Notes: a model not told the origin generated them from the letters alone. A stretch of 64,000 bases of DNA from Pseudomonas soli (GCF_900110655.1 NZ_FOEQ01000006.1:62001-126000); one strand, 5' to 3'. Shown: positions 52,307 through 62,325, counted from the stretch's first letter. Numbers and translations: made by a program.

Positions 52307-53471
52307 CGGCGGACTCCAGCTGTGGATAACACTCGGCCAATGCATTCAACAATAGCTGCACCTGCGCCTCACTGTGGGCAGCGCTCAGGGTCACCCGCAG
52401 ACGGGCACTGCCGGCGGGTACGGTGGGCGGGCGAATCGCTGTGACCAGCAGGCCGCGTTCGCGCAGCAAGCGGGACAATGCCAGCGCCCGCCCCGCATCG
52501 CCGATAAGGATCGGCTGGATTGCAGTGTGGCTATCCATCAGGGTCAGGCCGATCGCCTCGGCCCCGGCACGGAACTGCCGGACCAGCGCGGCCAGGTGCT
52601 CACGCCGCCAGCGCTCCCGGCGCAGCAGCTCCAGCGCCTTGAGCGTGGCGCACGCCAATGCCGGCGGCTGGCTGGTGGTGTAGATGTACGGCCGGGCGAA
52701 CTGCACCAGCGCCTCGATCAGGTCCTCGCTGCCGGCAACGAAGGCGCCGGCGGTACCACAGGCCTTGCCCAGCGTGCCGATCAGCACCGGCACATCATCG
52801 ACACCCAGACCGAAATGCTCGACCAGGCCGCCGCCGTTGACGCCCAAGGTACCAAAGCCATGGGCATCGTCGACCATCAGCCAAGCGTCGCGGCTGCAGG
52901 CGGCATTGGCCAGGGCCGGAAGGTCGGCGCAATCGCCATCCATACTGAACACGCCGTCGGTAACCACCAGGGTATTGCCGGTAGCTTTCTCTAGACGACT
53001 GGCCAAGCTGGCCGGGTCGTTGTGCAGGTAGCGGCTGAAACGGGCGCCACTGAGCAGCCCGCCGTCGAGCAGGGAAGCGTGATTGAGGCGGTCCTGCAAG
53101 ACTGTGTCGCCCTGCCCCACAAGCGCGGTGATAGCCCCCAGGTTGGCCATGTAGCCGGTGGAGAACAGCAATGCCCGGGGCCGCCCGGTCAACTCGGCCA
53201 GCGCTTCTTCAACGGCATGGTGCGGCGTGCTGTGGCCGATCACCAGATGCGAGGCACCACCGCCGACACCCCAGCGCTCGGCGCCATCGCGCCAGGCCTT
53301 GATCACCTCGGGGTGATTGGCCAGGCCCAGGTAGTCATTGCTGCAGAAGGCCAGCAGCGGCTGGCCATCGACCACCACCTGCGGCCCTTGCGGGCTTTCC
53401 AGCAGCGGCCGTTGACGATAGAGGTCCGCGGCACGCCGTTCGGCCAGCCGCGCGGCGAGATCGAAGGCCAT
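52299..53471 (-). CDS. bioF: BioF, 8-amino-7-oxononanoate synthase
   Basis: This 390-residue PLP enzyme starts [14 protein letters not shown]. Features include [13 protein letters not shown], the substrate-side [32 protein letters not shown] and the PLP lysine in [15 protein letters not shown]. It condenses pimeloyl-ACP with L-alanine. It is 2 bases downstream of bioB, which shows a single operon. Confidence 0.97.
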   Translation of the reverse strand: MAFDLAARLAERRAADLYRQRPLLESPQGPQVVVDGQPLLAFCSNDYLGLANHPEVIKAWRDGAERWGVGGGASHLVIGHSTPHHAVEEALAELTGRPRALLFSTGYMANLGAITALVGQGDTVLQDRLNHASLLDGGLLSGARFSRYLHNDPASLASRLEKATGNTLVVTDGVFSMDGDCADLPALANAACSRDAWLMVDDAHGFGTLGVNGGGLVEHFGLGVDDVPVLIGTLGKACGTAGAFVAGSEDLIEALVQFARPYIYTTSQPPALACATLKALELLRRERWRREHLAALVRQFRAGAEAIGLTLMDSHTAIQPILIGDAGRALALSRLLRERGLLVTAIRPPTVPAGSARLRVTLSAAHSEAQVQLLLNALAECYPQLESADA

Positions 53472-53473
53472 GC

Positions 53474-54532
53474 TCAGGCCGAGGCTGCGTCGTAGAACAG
53501 CTCGCTGCTGCGCTGCTCGACCAGCGCCTGCTCGATAGCGGCCTGGTGCACTTCGTCGGCGTGCTCTTCGCGAGCTTCCGGCTGGATACCCAGGCGGGCG
53601 AACAGCTGCATGTCCTTGTCAGCCTGCGGGTTGGCCGTGGTCAGCAGCTTCTCGCCGTAGAAGATCGAGTTGGCTCCGGCCATGAATGCCAGGGCCTGCA
53701 TCTGCTCGTTCATCTGCTCACGGCCTGCCGACAGGCGCACGTGGGACTTGGGCATGAGGATCCGGGCCACGGCAAGCATGCGGATGAAGTCGAACGGATC
53801 GACGTCTTCCTCGTCGGCCAGCGGCGTGCCGGCAACCTTGACCAGCATGTTGATCGGCACCGACTCCGGGTGCTCGGGCAGATTGGCCAGCTGGATCAAC
53901 AGGCCTGCGCGGTCGTCCAGCGACTCGCCCATGCCAAGGATGCCGCCGGAGCAGATCTTCATGCCGGCGTCACGCACGTAGGCCAGGGTCTGCAGGCGGT
54001 CGCTGTAGGTACGGGTGGTGATGATGCTGCCGTAGAACTCCGGCGAGGTGTCGAGGTTGTGGTTGTAGTAGTCCAGGCCGGCCTGGGCCAGGGCCTGGGT
54101 CTGCTCCTGGTCGAGCTTGCCGAGGGTCATGCAGGTTTCCAGGCCCATGGCCTTGACCCCTTTGACCATCTCCAGCACGTAAGGCATGTCCTTGGCCGAA
54201 GGATGCTTCCACGCCGCGCCCATGCAGAAGCGGGTCGAACCGATGGCCTTGGCCCGGGCGGCCTCCTCCAGCACCTTCTGCACTTCCATCAGCTTCTGTT
54301 TTTCCAGCCCGGTGTTGTAGTGGCCGGACTGCGGACAATATTTGCAATCTTCCGGGCAGGCGCCGGTCTTGATCGACAGCAGCGTGGAGACCTGCACACG
54401 GTTGGGGTCGAAATGCGCGCGGTGCATGGTCTGGGCCTGGAACAGCAGGTCATTGAACGGCTGCTGGAACAGTGCCTTGACCTCGGCCAGGGACCAGTCG
54501 TGACGGGTTGTTGCAATTGCGCTAGCGCTCAT
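53474..54532 (-). CDS. bioB: BioB, biotin synthase
   Basis: This 352-residue radical SAM protein has the cluster motif [14 protein letters not shown] (C-x3-C-x2-C, about residues 58-66) and [43 protein letters not shown] is the SAM-binding core. A conserved Arg in [12 protein letters not shown] contacts the [2Fe-2S] sulfur donor cluster. It inserts sulfur into dethiobiotin. It is the first gene of the leftward operon, with promoter and operator at 54605-54659. Confidence 0.98.
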   Translation of the reverse strand: MSASAIATTRHDWSLAEVKALFQQPFNDLLFQAQTMHRAHFDPNRVQVSTLLSIKTGACPEDCKYCPQSGHYNTGLEKQKLMEVQKVLEEAARAKAIGSTRFCMGAAWKHPSAKDMPYVLEMVKGVKAMGLETCMTLGKLDQEQTQALAQAGLDYYNHNLDTSPEFYGSIITTRTYSDRLQTLAYVRDAGMKICSGGILGMGESLDDRAGLLIQLANLPEHPESVPINMLVKVAGTPLADEEDVDPFDFIRMLAVARILMPKSHVRLSAGREQMNEQMQALAFMAGANSIFYGEKLLTTANPQADKDMQLFARLGIQPEAREEHADEVHQAAIEQALVEQRSSELFYDAASA

Positions 54533-54604
54533 CGGCGTTTCCTTATCTATGGTCTGACTGACGCCGGGACAGGAAAACCTTCCAGCGCATCACGGATAGC
54601 TCGC

Positions 54605-54633
54605 ATAGTCACGGAAGGCCCATGAACTGTCAA
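54605..54633 (-). promoter_or_regulatory. Sigma-70 promoter for bioB
   Basis: On the minus strand TTGACA (54633-54628) and GACTAT (54610-54605) are separated by exactly 17 bases, leaving about 70 bases to the bioB start. The -35 hexamer lies inside the left half of the BirA-like operator, so repressor binding would block RNA polymerase directly. Confidence 0.65.
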
Positions 54634-55359
54634 CCAATCAAGAACATACTGGTTTACATCTGTACAAATATCGATCAACCCTGTTTGCTCTGCGACGAGC
54701 CCGCAGGGCAGCCCTATTCCCTGTGCCTCGCCTGCGAACAGGCGCTGCCCTGGCTGCAAGAGCAATGCCGCCGATGCGCGCTGCCACTGGCCTTGGACGA
54801 CCTTCTCTGTGGCAGCTGCAGCCGCCACCCACCGGCATTCAAACGGGTAATCGCGCCCTGGCATTACGGCTTTCCCGTCGACACCCTGATAAGCCGCTTC
54901 AAGCACAACAGCCAGTGGCCCTTGGGGCGGTTACTGGCCCAATTGCTCGGCCAGAGCCTGAACCAGCACTATTACGAAGGCTTGCCACGGCCTGACTGCT
55001 TGTTGCCCGTTCCCCTGGCCGGACGACGACTGCGCCAGCGCGGCTTCAACCAGGCAGCGATGCTCGCCCGCTGGCTGGGCAGACAATTGCGCCTGCCCTG
55101 CGACGAGCACCTGCTGCAGCGGGTGCGTGATACAACGGCGCAACAGGCGCTCGGCGCCAAGGCCCGGCAACGCAACCTGCGGCAGGCTTTCGCCCTCATC
55201 CCCGGCAGGGAACTGCAAGGCCTGCACCTGGCGCTGGTCGACGACGTGCTGACCACCGGGGCGACCGCGCAGACCATCGCCCGGTTGCTGCGCAAAGCCG
55301 GTGCCCGGCGGGTGGACATCTACTGCCTGGCACGCACACCGCGCCCGGGGCAGGCTTGA
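54622..55359 (+). CDS. ComF-family amidophosphoribosyltransferase-like protein
   Basis: This 245-residue protein has an N-terminal zinc ribbon of cysteine pairs (CLLC at 21-24, CLAC, CRRC and CGSC) and a C-terminal phosphoribosyltransferase domain with LALVDDVLTTGATAQTI. ComF/GntX proteins take part in DNA uptake in competent species and in gluconate-linked roles in E. coli; here the job is unknown. The only suitable start is the ATG at 54622, which places the BirA-like operator inside its first codons. Confidence 0.88.
   Translation: MNCQPIKNILVYICTNIDQPCLLCDEPAGQPYSLCLACEQALPWLQEQCRRCALPLALDDLLCGSCSRHPPAFKRVIAPWHYGFPVDTLISRFKHNSQWPLGRLLAQLLGQSLNQHYYEGLPRPDCLLPVPLAGRRLRQRGFNQAAMLARWLGRQLRLPCDEHLLQRVRDTTAQQALGAKARQRNLRQAFALIPGRELQGLHLALVDDVLTTGATAQTIARLLRKAGARRVDIYCLARTPRPGQA
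54627..54659. promoter_or_regulatory. BirA (biotin repressor) operator
   Basis: CTGTCAACC (54627-54635), a 15-base spacer, and GGTTTACAT (54651-54659) match the BirA box TTGTAAACC-N(14-16)-GGTTTACAA at 15 of 18 arm positions. In E. coli the biotin-loaded BirA dimer binds such a site to shut down bio transcription. The site overlaps the bioB -35 and also lies within codons 2-13 of comF, which runs the other way. Confidence 0.7.
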
Positions 55360-55416
55360 CTTGCCCCTGTGGCGGCGGCAACGTCGCAGGACCTACACCA
55401 CGCCTGATGTCCGCCC

Positions 55417-56181
55417 ATGTCCCTACCCGCCTTGCTCGCCCAGCACATCACCCGCCGCCCACAGCGCATCGCCCTGCTGCAACATGTCGCCGAGCAAGGG
55501 TCCATCACCCGCGCCGCCAAGGCTGCCGGTATCAGCTACAAGGCCGCCTGGGATGCCATCGACGAACTCAATAACCTGGCGGCGCAGCCGCTGGTGGAGC
55601 GCAGCACTGGGGGTCGGGGGGGCGGTGGTGCCCGGCTGTCCGCCGAAGGCGAACGCATCCTGCGCCTGTACCAGCGGCTGCAGGCGTTGCAGGCAGAGAT
55701 CCTGGAATCCGCCGAGGACAGCAACGACCTCGCGTTGCTCGGCCGGCTGATGCTGCGCACCAGTGCGCGCAACCAGTTGCAAGGGCGGATCAGCGGGCTG
55801 CGCCGCGAAGGCCGGCATGACCGCATCAGCCTGGACTTGGGCGGCGGTCTGGAGATCGAGGCCTTGATCACCCGGGGCAGTACCGAGCGCCTGGAACTGG
55901 CGCTGGGCGGCACCGTCGTGGCATTGCTGAAGGCGGGGTGGGTACAGTTGCTGGGGCCGGACGAACTGGCGGCGCAAGGCAGCAATTGCCTGCAGGCCAA
56001 GGTCGAGGAGCTTGTCGGTGAGCAGGACGGTCCCGTCGAGGTGCGCCTGGCGCTGGGTAACGGACAGACTTTGTGCGCTTTCGCCGAGGCTGACTGGCTG
56101 GCGCAGTATCAAGTCGTGCCGCAGAGCATGATGCGGGTGCAGTTCCATCCGTCGTTCGTGTTGCTGGGGGTGCCAGTCTAA
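55417..56181 (+). CDS. modE: ModE-family molybdate-dependent regulator
   Basis: This 254-residue protein has an N-terminal winged helix of the LysR-like ModE type (RIALLQHVAEQGSITRAAKAAGISYKAAWDAIDELNNL, partial) and two molybdate-binding MOP/TOBE segments (LRTSARNQLQGRISGLR, about 120-185, and GSNCLQAKVEELVGEQDGPVEVRLALGNG, about 195-250). In E. coli ModE with molybdate represses the modABC transporter. No mod transport genes are in this window. The reading direction is the same as comF, 57 bases on. Confidence 0.9.
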   Translation: MSLPALLAQHITRRPQRIALLQHVAEQGSITRAAKAAGISYKAAWDAIDELNNLAAQPLVERSTGGRGGGGARLSAEGERILRLYQRLQALQAEILESAEDSNDLALLGRLMLRTSARNQLQGRISGLRREGRHDRISLDLGGGLEIEALITRGSTERLELALGGTVVALLKAGWVQLLGPDELAAQGSNCLQAKVEELVGEQDGPVEVRLALGNGQTLCAFAEADWLAQYQVVPQSMMRVQFHPSFVLLGVPV

Positions 56182-56259
56182 CCGTATACGACAAGGGCGG
56201 GGCCTGCCACGTGATTGGGGTAACATGCAGCCACGCCGTTCCCGCGCCTGGAGCCTTTC

Positions 56260-57234
56260 ATGTCCCACCCCTTCGACACCCTCACCCCCGACCTCGTGCT
56301 GGACGCCGTGGAAAGCCTGGGCTTTCTCAGCGATGCGCGGGTGCTGGCGCTCAACAGCTACGAAAACCGTGTCTATCAGGTGGGCATCGAGGGGGAACAA
56401 CCGCTAATCGCCAAGTTCTACCGCCCTGGGCGCTGGAGCGATGCGGCAATCCTCGAAGAACACGCCTTCACCGCCGAGCTGGCGGAGTGCGAAGTGCCCG
56501 TGGTGGCTCCGCTGCTGCACGAGGGTCGCTCCCTGTTCGAGCACCAGGGGTTTCGCTTTGCCCTGTTCCCGCGCCGTGGCGGCCATGCTCCGGAGCCGGG
56601 CAACCTCGACCAGCTGTATCGCCTGGGTCAGTTACTCGGGCGTTTGCATGCCGTGGCGGCCATCCGGCCATTCGAACACCGTGAACAGCTGACTGTGGAC
56701 AACTTTGGCCATGCTTCGCTCAACACCCTGCTGGACGGGGGCTTCGTTCCTCGCGAGCTGCTGCAGGCCTTCGAATCCGTGGCCCGCGACCTGCTCAAGC
56801 GGGTCGAGGATATCTACGCCCGCACCCCGCACCAGCGGATCCGCCTGCACGGCGACCTGCACCCCGGCAACCTGATGCACCGCGACGACGTCTACCATGT
56901 GGTCGACCTCGACGACTGCCGCATGGGCCCGGCGGTGCAGGACCTGTGGATGATGCTTGCCGGCAGCCGCGAGGAGCGCCTCGGCCAACTGGCCGAGCTG
57001 ATCGACGGTTACAACGAGTTCCACGATTTCGACCCGCGCGAGCTTGCCCTGATCGAGCCACTGCGCGCCCTGCGCCAGCTGCACTACAGCGCCTGGCTGG
57101 CACGGCGCTGGGATGACCCGGCGTTCCCGCCGAGCTTCCCGTGGTTCGGCCAGCCGCGTTACTGGGGCGACCAGATCCTTGCCCTGCGCGAACAGATGGC
57201 CGCGCTGGATGAACAACCGTTGAAATTGTTCTAG
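56260..57234 (+). CDS. srkA: Stress response kinase A (YihE/RdoA family)
   Basis: This 324-residue APH/choline-kinase-fold protein starts with SHPFDTLTPDLVLDAVESLGF. The catalytic loop is RLHGDLHPGNLMH (Asp about 200) and the metal-binding segment is HVVDLDDCRMGPAVQDLWMML, with RVYQVGIEGEQPLIAKFYRP as the ATP-binding sheet. E. coli SrkA is a Ser/Thr kinase that counters MazEF-linked death under stress. It is monocistronic. Confidence 0.92.
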   Translation: MSHPFDTLTPDLVLDAVESLGFLSDARVLALNSYENRVYQVGIEGEQPLIAKFYRPGRWSDAAILEEHAFTAELAECEVPVVAPLLHEGRSLFEHQGFRFALFPRRGGHAPEPGNLDQLYRLGQLLGRLHAVAAIRPFEHREQLTVDNFGHASLNTLLDGGFVPRELLQAFESVARDLLKRVEDIYARTPHQRIRLHGDLHPGNLMHRDDVYHVVDLDDCRMGPAVQDLWMMLAGSREERLGQLAELIDGYNEFHDFDPRELALIEPLRALRQLHYSAWLARRWDDPAFPPSFPWFGQPRYWGDQILALREQMAALDEQPLKLF

Positions 57235-57298
57235 AAGCGCGCCGCGCTCTGTCTACAATAGGCGTCGCTTTATTTAGCTACCTAAGCAAGGATTCTGC

Positions 57299-58186
57299 AT
57301 GCACGCCGCAAACCCGCGTCGCGGGTATATTCTGGGCCTTGGCGCCTACATCATCTGGGGCCTGTTCCCCCTGTACTTCAAAGCGATCCAGAGCGTCCCG
57401 GCGGTGGAGATCATCGTCCATCGGGTGCTTTGGTCGGCGCTGTTCGGCTCGCTCCTGCTGCTGGTATGGAAACACCCCGGCTGGTGGCGCGAACTGCGCG
57501 ACAACCCCAGGCGCCTGGCCATTCTGGCCCTGAGCGGCACGCTGATCGCAGGCAACTGGCTGACCTATGTATGGGCGGTGAACAACGGGCGCATGCTCGA
57601 AGCAAGCCTGGGCTACTACATCAACCCGCTGATCAACGTACTACTGGGCATGTTGCTGCTCGGTGAGCGCCTGCGCCGCCTGCAATGGCTGGCAGTGGGC
57701 TTGGCGGCCCTGGGCGTGGCGCAACAGGTCTGGCAGGTCGGCAGCCTGCCCTGGGTATCGTTGGCGCTGGCCCTGTCGTTCGGCTTCTACGGCCTCATCC
57801 GCAAGCAGGCGCCGGTAGCGGCGCTGCCCGGTCTGGTGGTCGAGACCTGGATGCTGGTACCCCTGGCGATCGGCTGGCTGCTGCTGCACCCGACGGCCAA
57901 CAGCGCCAGCCTGGCGTTTTTAAATAACAGCGAGGCCCTGTGGCTGATCGCCGCCGGCCCGGTCACCCTGATACCCCTGGTGTGCTTCAACGCCGCCGCG
58001 CGCCACCTGCCCTACACCACCCTGGGCTTCCTGCAGTACCTGGCGCCGACCTTGGTGCTGCTGCAAGCGGTGTGGCTGTTCGATGAGCACCTGACCTCCA
58101 GCAACCTGCTGGCGTTCGCGTGCATCTGGGCGGGGCTGGCGGTGTACAGCGTCGATGCCTGGCTGAGTTTGCGCAAGCGCGCCTGA
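57299..58186 (+). CDS. rarD: RarD, EamA-type inner-membrane transporter
   Basis: This 295-residue protein has about ten membrane helices from RGYILGLGAYIIWGLFPLYFK onward, with two EamA repeats, ending in FACIWAGLAVYSVDAWLSL. The RarD group includes WLTYVWAVNNGRMLEASLGYYINPL (partial) as its signature. E. coli RarD is called chloramphenicol-sensitive protein; its substrate is unknown. It has a 64-base leader after srkA and may be transcribed separately. Confidence 0.92.
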   Translation: MHAANPRRGYILGLGAYIIWGLFPLYFKAIQSVPAVEIIVHRVLWSALFGSLLLLVWKHPGWWRELRDNPRRLAILALSGTLIAGNWLTYVWAVNNGRMLEASLGYYINPLINVLLGMLLLGERLRRLQWLAVGLAALGVAQQVWQVGSLPWVSLALALSFGFYGLIRKQAPVAALPGLVVETWMLVPLAIGWLLLHPTANSASLAFLNNSEALWLIAAGPVTLIPLVCFNAAARHLPYTTLGFLQYLAPTLVLLQAVWLFDEHLTSSNLLAFACIWAGLAVYSVDAWLSLRKRA

Positions 58187-58438
58187 TCAATTAATGATCA
58201 AACAGCTACACGCCACGAAATTCGTAGCCTGTAGCGAGGTCTCCAGAGGTTATCCACACCCTCGTCCCCGTGGTTTGTGCACAAGCGACTGATTACTGAG
58301 TGTTTTTTGCTCAATGCTGGCTAACTAGCGTGGTTATTGGGCTGCAGCGGTACGCCCCCAGGTTATCCACAGGGGCGTCCCCGTTAAATCGGGATAACCG
58401 TGGGAGCCGTCTTGCCCCGCGATTGCCCGCTATCGCTA
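58187..58438. other. Intergenic region with two DnaA boxes
   Basis: Two perfect TTATCCACA nonamers lie at 58250-58258 and 58363-58371 on the plus strand, 113 bp apart, in the gap between convergent rarD and the gcvR-like gene. The gap also has an AT-rich GATCAATTAATGATCA palindrome (58187-58201, near-perfect) and a half REP (about 58402-58430). DnaA titration or regulation is possible; an origin is not supported. Confidence 0.45.
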
Positions 58439-58957
58439 TCAATCCTCCGACCGTAACTTCAACTCCACCATCAGATCATCCGCCAGACTCTCCAACCTTG
58501 CCTGCAAATCATCCAGCGACAGGGTCAACGGCAGCGCCAGCAGCGCATCGGCCTGGAACAACGGCTCGCTGCTCATCGGCGCCGGGCGCACCTCGGTGCT
58601 AAGACGCTCCACGTTCACCCCAAGCTCTGCCAGCAAGCGGGTAATGTCGCGAACGATGCCGGGCCTGTCGTTGCCCACCAGCTCCATAGCGATCGGTTTC
58701 CAGGTGCAGGACGGCTCTATGCCGCTTTCGGCGATCAATACGCGAATGCCGTGGTCGCCCAGTTTCTGCAATGACTCGACCAGTTCGGCGTAGTTCTCCG
58801 CCGGTACCGCCACTCGCAGGATCCCGGCGAACTGGCCGGCCATGCGTGACATGCGGCTTTCCAGCCAGTTGCCGTTGTGATCGGCGATGCACTGGGCGAT
58901 ACGTTCTACCTGCCCGGCCTTGTCAGGGGCAATCACGGTCAGTACAAGATGGTCCAC
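58439..58957 (-). CDS. GcvR-like ACT-domain regulator
   Basis: This 172-residue protein has two ACT domains: residues 1-80 start MDHLVLTVIAPDKAGQVERIAQCIADHNGNW (partial) and 95-170 hold ELVGNDRPGIVRDITRLLAELGVNVERLSTE (partial). GcvR binds GcvA and represses the glycine cleavage genes when glycine is low. Similar ACT-ACT proteins occur next to glcB in P. putida. No HTH is present, so it acts through a partner. Confidence 0.85.
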   Translation of the reverse strand: MDHLVLTVIAPDKAGQVERIAQCIADHNGNWLESRMSRMAGQFAGILRVAVPAENYAELVESLQKLGDHGIRVLIAESGIEPSCTWKPIAMELVGNDRPGIVRDITRLLAELGVNVERLSTEVRPAPMSSEPLFQADALLALPLTLSLDDLQARLESLADDLMVELKLRSED

Positions 58958-59418
58958 GGTGCCACTCCTTCATTGCTCTGCAAGCGCCGCCGCAGATGGG
59001 GGCGATACGGGGATCGAATCAGTATAGGCAAGGCGCGGCAACCTGCCGCAGGACAGTCAGGGCAACTCATCGTGTACTGTTTCAAGATTTATCTGGAACA
59101 ATCCACCTGTTTTTTGCGAACATATCGTCTCCCAGCGTGACCCCATGCGACCAATCGGTCGCAGAGCGACGCTTTTAGTCTGATGTTTACCTGCCTGCTG
59201 CTTCATGTAGTATGCATCGGCGCGGACTACAAAAACGTCGTTTCGATGTCTGCCAAGGCGCCTGTGAAAATACGCCAACCGCCCGCCGGCCCGTCTGGCG
59301 AGCCGCACCCAGCCGCCCCGGATCACGCGGGCATGCACTGGTGCCGTGTTTAGAGAAGCGCTACAGGCTTAATACAGAAGAGCGAAAGCGAAATAGCTGA
59401 GCAGAGGTGAGGCAAGCA
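58958..59418. other. Intergenic region and leader of glcB
   Basis: About 460 bases without a gene between the divergent gcvR-like and glcB genes. It is mixed in GC, with AT-rich blocks around 59080-59110 and 59340-59400 that suit promoters. No regulator site or clear riboswitch-like fold was recognised. The last 20 bases supply GAGGTGAGG upstream of the glcB ATG. Confidence 0.5.
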
Positions 59419-61596
59419 ATGACTGGATACGTTCAAGTCGGTGGCCTTCAGGTCGCCAAGGCCCTGTACGACTTCGTCAACGACGAAGCGATCCCTGGAA
59501 CCGGCATCAAGGCCGATGCGTTCTGGGCCGGGGCGGCAGAGATCATTAAAGACCTCGCTCCGAAGAACAAAGCCCTGCTCGCCAAGCGCGACGAGCTGCA
59601 AGCCAGGATCGACGCCTGGCACCAGGCCCGCAAAGGCCAGGCCCACGACGCCGTGGCCTACAAGGCGTTCCTCGAGGAAATCGGCTACCTGCTGCCAGCC
59701 GTCGAGGACTTCCAGGCCACCACCCAGAACGTCGATGAAGAGATCGCGGTCATGGCCGGCCCGCAGCTGGTGGTGCCGGTGATGAACGCCCGCTTCGCCC
59801 TGAACGCCGCCAACGCCCGTTGGGGCTCGCTGTATGACGCGCTGTACGGCACCGATGCCATCAGCGAGGAAGGCGGCGCTGAAAAAGGCCAGGGCTACAA
59901 CAAGGTCCGTGGCGACAAGGTGATCGCTTTCGGCCGCGCCTTCCTCGACCAGGCCGCGCCACTGGCCGCCGGCTCCCATGTCGACTCCACCGCCTACCGC
60001 ATCGAAGGCGGCAAGCTGGTAGTCGCGCTCAAGGGCGGCAGCAACAGCGGGCTGCGTGACGATGCCCAGCTGATCGGTTTCCACGGCGATGCCGCTGCGC
60101 CGACCGCGGTGCTGCTCAAGCACAACGGCCTGCACTTCGAGATCCAGGTCGACGCCAGCACCCCTGTCGGCAGCACCGACGCCGCCGGACTGAAAGACAT
60201 CCTGATGGAATCGGCACTGACCACCATCATGGACTGCGAAGACTCGGTCGCCGCCGTCGACGCCGACGACAAAGTGATCGTCTACCGCAACTGGCTGGGC
60301 CTGATGAAAGGCGACCTGGCCGAAAGCGTGAGCAAAGGCGGCAAGACCTTCACCCGCACCATGAACCCGGATCGCGAATACGCCGCGCCCAATGGCGGCA
60401 GCGTGACCCTGCACGGCCGCTCGCTGCTGTTCGTGCGCAACGTCGGGCACCTGATGACCAACCCGGCGATCCTCGACGCCCAGGGCAACGAAATCCCCGA
60501 AGGCATCCAGGACGGCCTGTTCACCAACCTGATCGCCCTGCACAACCTCAACGGCAACACTAGCCGCAAGAACACCCGAACCGGCAGCGTCTACATCGTC
60601 AAGCCGAAGATGCATGGCCCTGAAGAGGTGGCGTTCGCCGCCGAGATCTTCAGCCGCGTCGAAGATCTGCTCGGGATGAAACGCAACACCGTCAAGGTCG
60701 GCATCATGGACGAGGAGCGCCGTACCACGGTCAACCTCAAGGCCTGCATCAAGGCCGCGGCCGAGCGCGTGGTGTTCATCAACACCGGCTTCCTCGACCG
60801 CACCGGTGACGAGATCCACACCTCCATGGAAGCCGGCGCCGTGGTGCGCAAGGGCGCCATGAAGAACGAGAAGTGGATCGGCGCCTACGAAAACAACAAC
60901 GTCGACGTCGGCCTGGCCACCGGCCTGCAGGGCCGCGCGCAGATCGGAAAGGGCATGTGGGCCATGCCCGACCTGATGGCCGCCATGCTCGAGCAGAAGA
61001 TCGCCCACCCGCTGGCCGGCGCCAACACCGCCTGGGTACCGTCGCCGACCGCCGCCACCCTGCACGCCCTGCACTATCACAAGGTCGATGTGCAGGCCCG
61101 TCAGCGCGAGCTGGCTTCGCGCACCCCAGCTTCGGTCGACGATATCCTCACCATCCCGCTGGCGGCCAACACCAACTGGTCGGCCGAAGAGATCCGCAAC
61201 GAGCTGGACAACAACGCCCAGGGCATCCTCGGCTACGTGGTGCGCTGGATCGACCAGGGCGTGGGCTGTTCGAAAGTGCCGGACATCAACGATGTCGGCC
61301 TGATGGAAGACCGTGCCACCCTGCGGATTTCGGCCCAGCTGCTGGCCAACTGGCTGCGCCATGGCGTGGTCACCCAGGAGCAGGTGCTGGAAAGCCTCAA
61401 GCGCATGGCCGCGGTGGTGGACAAGCAGAACGCCGGTGACGCCCTGTACCGCCCGATGGCGCCGAACTTCGATGACAACATCGCGTTCCAGGCGGCGATC
61501 GAGCTGGTGATCGAGGGTGCCAAGCAACCGAACGGCTACACCGAGCCGGTCCTGCACCGTCGTCGTCGCGAGTTCAAGGCGCGCAACGGGCTGTAA
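59419..61596 (+). CDS. glcB: Malate synthase G
   Basis: This 725-residue protein starts from ATG at 59419 ([16 protein letters not shown]); a GTG four codons earlier would overlap the ribosome site. The length matches malate synthase G (723 in E. coli). Recognised segments: [17 protein letters not shown] (catalytic Asp/Glu region), [36 protein letters not shown], and [22 protein letters not shown] with the C-terminal [21 protein letters not shown]. It condenses glyoxylate with acetyl-CoA to malate, closing the glyoxylate route of growth on acetate and fatty acids. It has a REP-type hairpin 14 bases after the stop. Confidence 0.98.
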   Translation: MTGYVQVGGLQVAKALYDFVNDEAIPGTGIKADAFWAGAAEIIKDLAPKNKALLAKRDELQARIDAWHQARKGQAHDAVAYKAFLEEIGYLLPAVEDFQATTQNVDEEIAVMAGPQLVVPVMNARFALNAANARWGSLYDALYGTDAISEEGGAEKGQGYNKVRGDKVIAFGRAFLDQAAPLAAGSHVDSTAYRIEGGKLVVALKGGSNSGLRDDAQLIGFHGDAAAPTAVLLKHNGLHFEIQVDASTPVGSTDAAGLKDILMESALTTIMDCEDSVAAVDADDKVIVYRNWLGLMKGDLAESVSKGGKTFTRTMNPDREYAAPNGGSVTLHGRSLLFVRNVGHLMTNPAILDAQGNEIPEGIQDGLFTNLIALHNLNGNTSRKNTRTGSVYIVKPKMHGPEEVAFAAEIFSRVEDLLGMKRNTVKVGIMDEERRTTVNLKACIKAAAERVVFINTGFLDRTGDEIHTSMEAGAVVRKGAMKNEKWIGAYENNNVDVGLATGLQGRAQIGKGMWAMPDLMAAMLEQKIAHPLAGANTAWVPSPTAATLHALHYHKVDVQARQRELASRTPASVDDILTIPLAANTNWSAEEIRNELDNNAQGILGYVVRWIDQGVGCSKVPDINDVGLMEDRATLRISAQLLANWLRHGVVTQEQVLESLKRMAAVVDKQNAGDALYRPMAPNFDDNIAFQAAIELVIEGAKQPNGYTEPVLHRRRREFKARNGL

Positions 61597-61610
61597 GCCG
61601 CCAGTAACAC

Positions 61611-61658
61611 ATCGCGGGGCAAGTCGCATCGGAGCATCGATGCGACTTGCCCCGCGAT
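61611..61658. repeat. REP-type 21-bp inverted repeat, likely terminator
   Basis: The 21 bases at 61611-61631 pair exactly with 61638-61658 around the 6-base loop GAGCAT. The outer part CGCGGGGCAAG/CTTGCCCCGCG is the P. putida REP core. It separates the convergent ends of glcB and the response regulator and probably ends both transcripts. Confidence 0.8.
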
Positions 61659-61663
61659 CGTTT

Positions 61664-62113
61664 TCAGCCCTGATCCATCCTCAGTTCGCGGCGCACCAGC
61701 TCCAGCAACTTGCCCAGGTCCACCGGCTTGAGCAGAAAATCCACCACCCCCAGGTGCATCACGTCCACCGCCTCCTTCACATCGGTGTCGCCCGACACCA
61801 CGATGATCGACAGCGCCGCCCGCTCGGACTCGCGAACCTGGCGAATCAGCTCCAGGCCATCCTTCGGCTCCATGCGCAGGTCGGTGATCATCAGCGCGAT
61901 CCGTGGTTCGTAATGCAGCTTCAACATCGCTTCCTGCACACCGTCTGCCGTCATGCAGGCGATGCCTCGGCTCTTCAGGTACAGGCTCAGCGCCTCGCTG
62001 TTCACCGGATTGTCGTCCACCACCAGTACCACGGGACGAGCCGCGACAGGCGCACTCACCCCGGCCAGTGCCTCGCGCTCGGCGTCACTCAGTATGTCTT
62101 CATGCTCGGCCAT
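61664..62113 (-). CDS. Small single-domain response regulator
   Basis: This 149-residue protein starts from ATG at 62113 (MAEHEDILSDAEREALAG); ATG at 62143 is also in frame. After a 30-residue acidic N-terminus comes a receiver domain with paired acids VLVVDDNPVN, phosphoacceptor Asp in ALMITDLRM, conserved Thr/Ser in IIVVSGDTDV and Lys in LLKPVDLG. There is no output domain, so it works through protein contacts. No histidine kinase gene adjoins it here. Confidence 0.85.
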   Translation of the reverse strand: MAEHEDILSDAEREALAGVSAPVAARPVVLVVDDNPVNSEALSLYLKSRGIACMTADGVQEAMLKLHYEPRIALMITDLRMEPKDGLELIRQVRESERAALSIIVVSGDTDVKEAVDVMHLGVVDFLLKPVDLGKLLELVRRELRMDQG

Positions 62114-62325
62114 GGCCCATCTCGTCAAAAAAATCTCGTTCACAGCTTAGGACCGCGAAATTTACATAGCCCGGTTCGCCTTTCGTCGGATCCTTGACAG
62201 CCTCGCTCTAGACTTACGTCCAATGGGCACCACAGTACGGCCAGCCGACCATGGGGGCCGAGAACAACAAAGCCGACCCCTATAGATAGATATATATAGT
62301 TCGGCGTAGCGATACGGTCAGCTTC

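Noticed and set aside
58187..58438. The DnaA-box pair as a chromosomal origin
   Set aside because: Only two boxes, no dnaA/dnaN/gyrB or rpmH neighbours, and no AT-rich unwinding element beside them.
59350..61629. A 759-residue open frame on the minus strand across glcB
   Set aside because: It is an antisense shadow of high-GC coding sequence; malate synthase on the plus strand is unambiguous.
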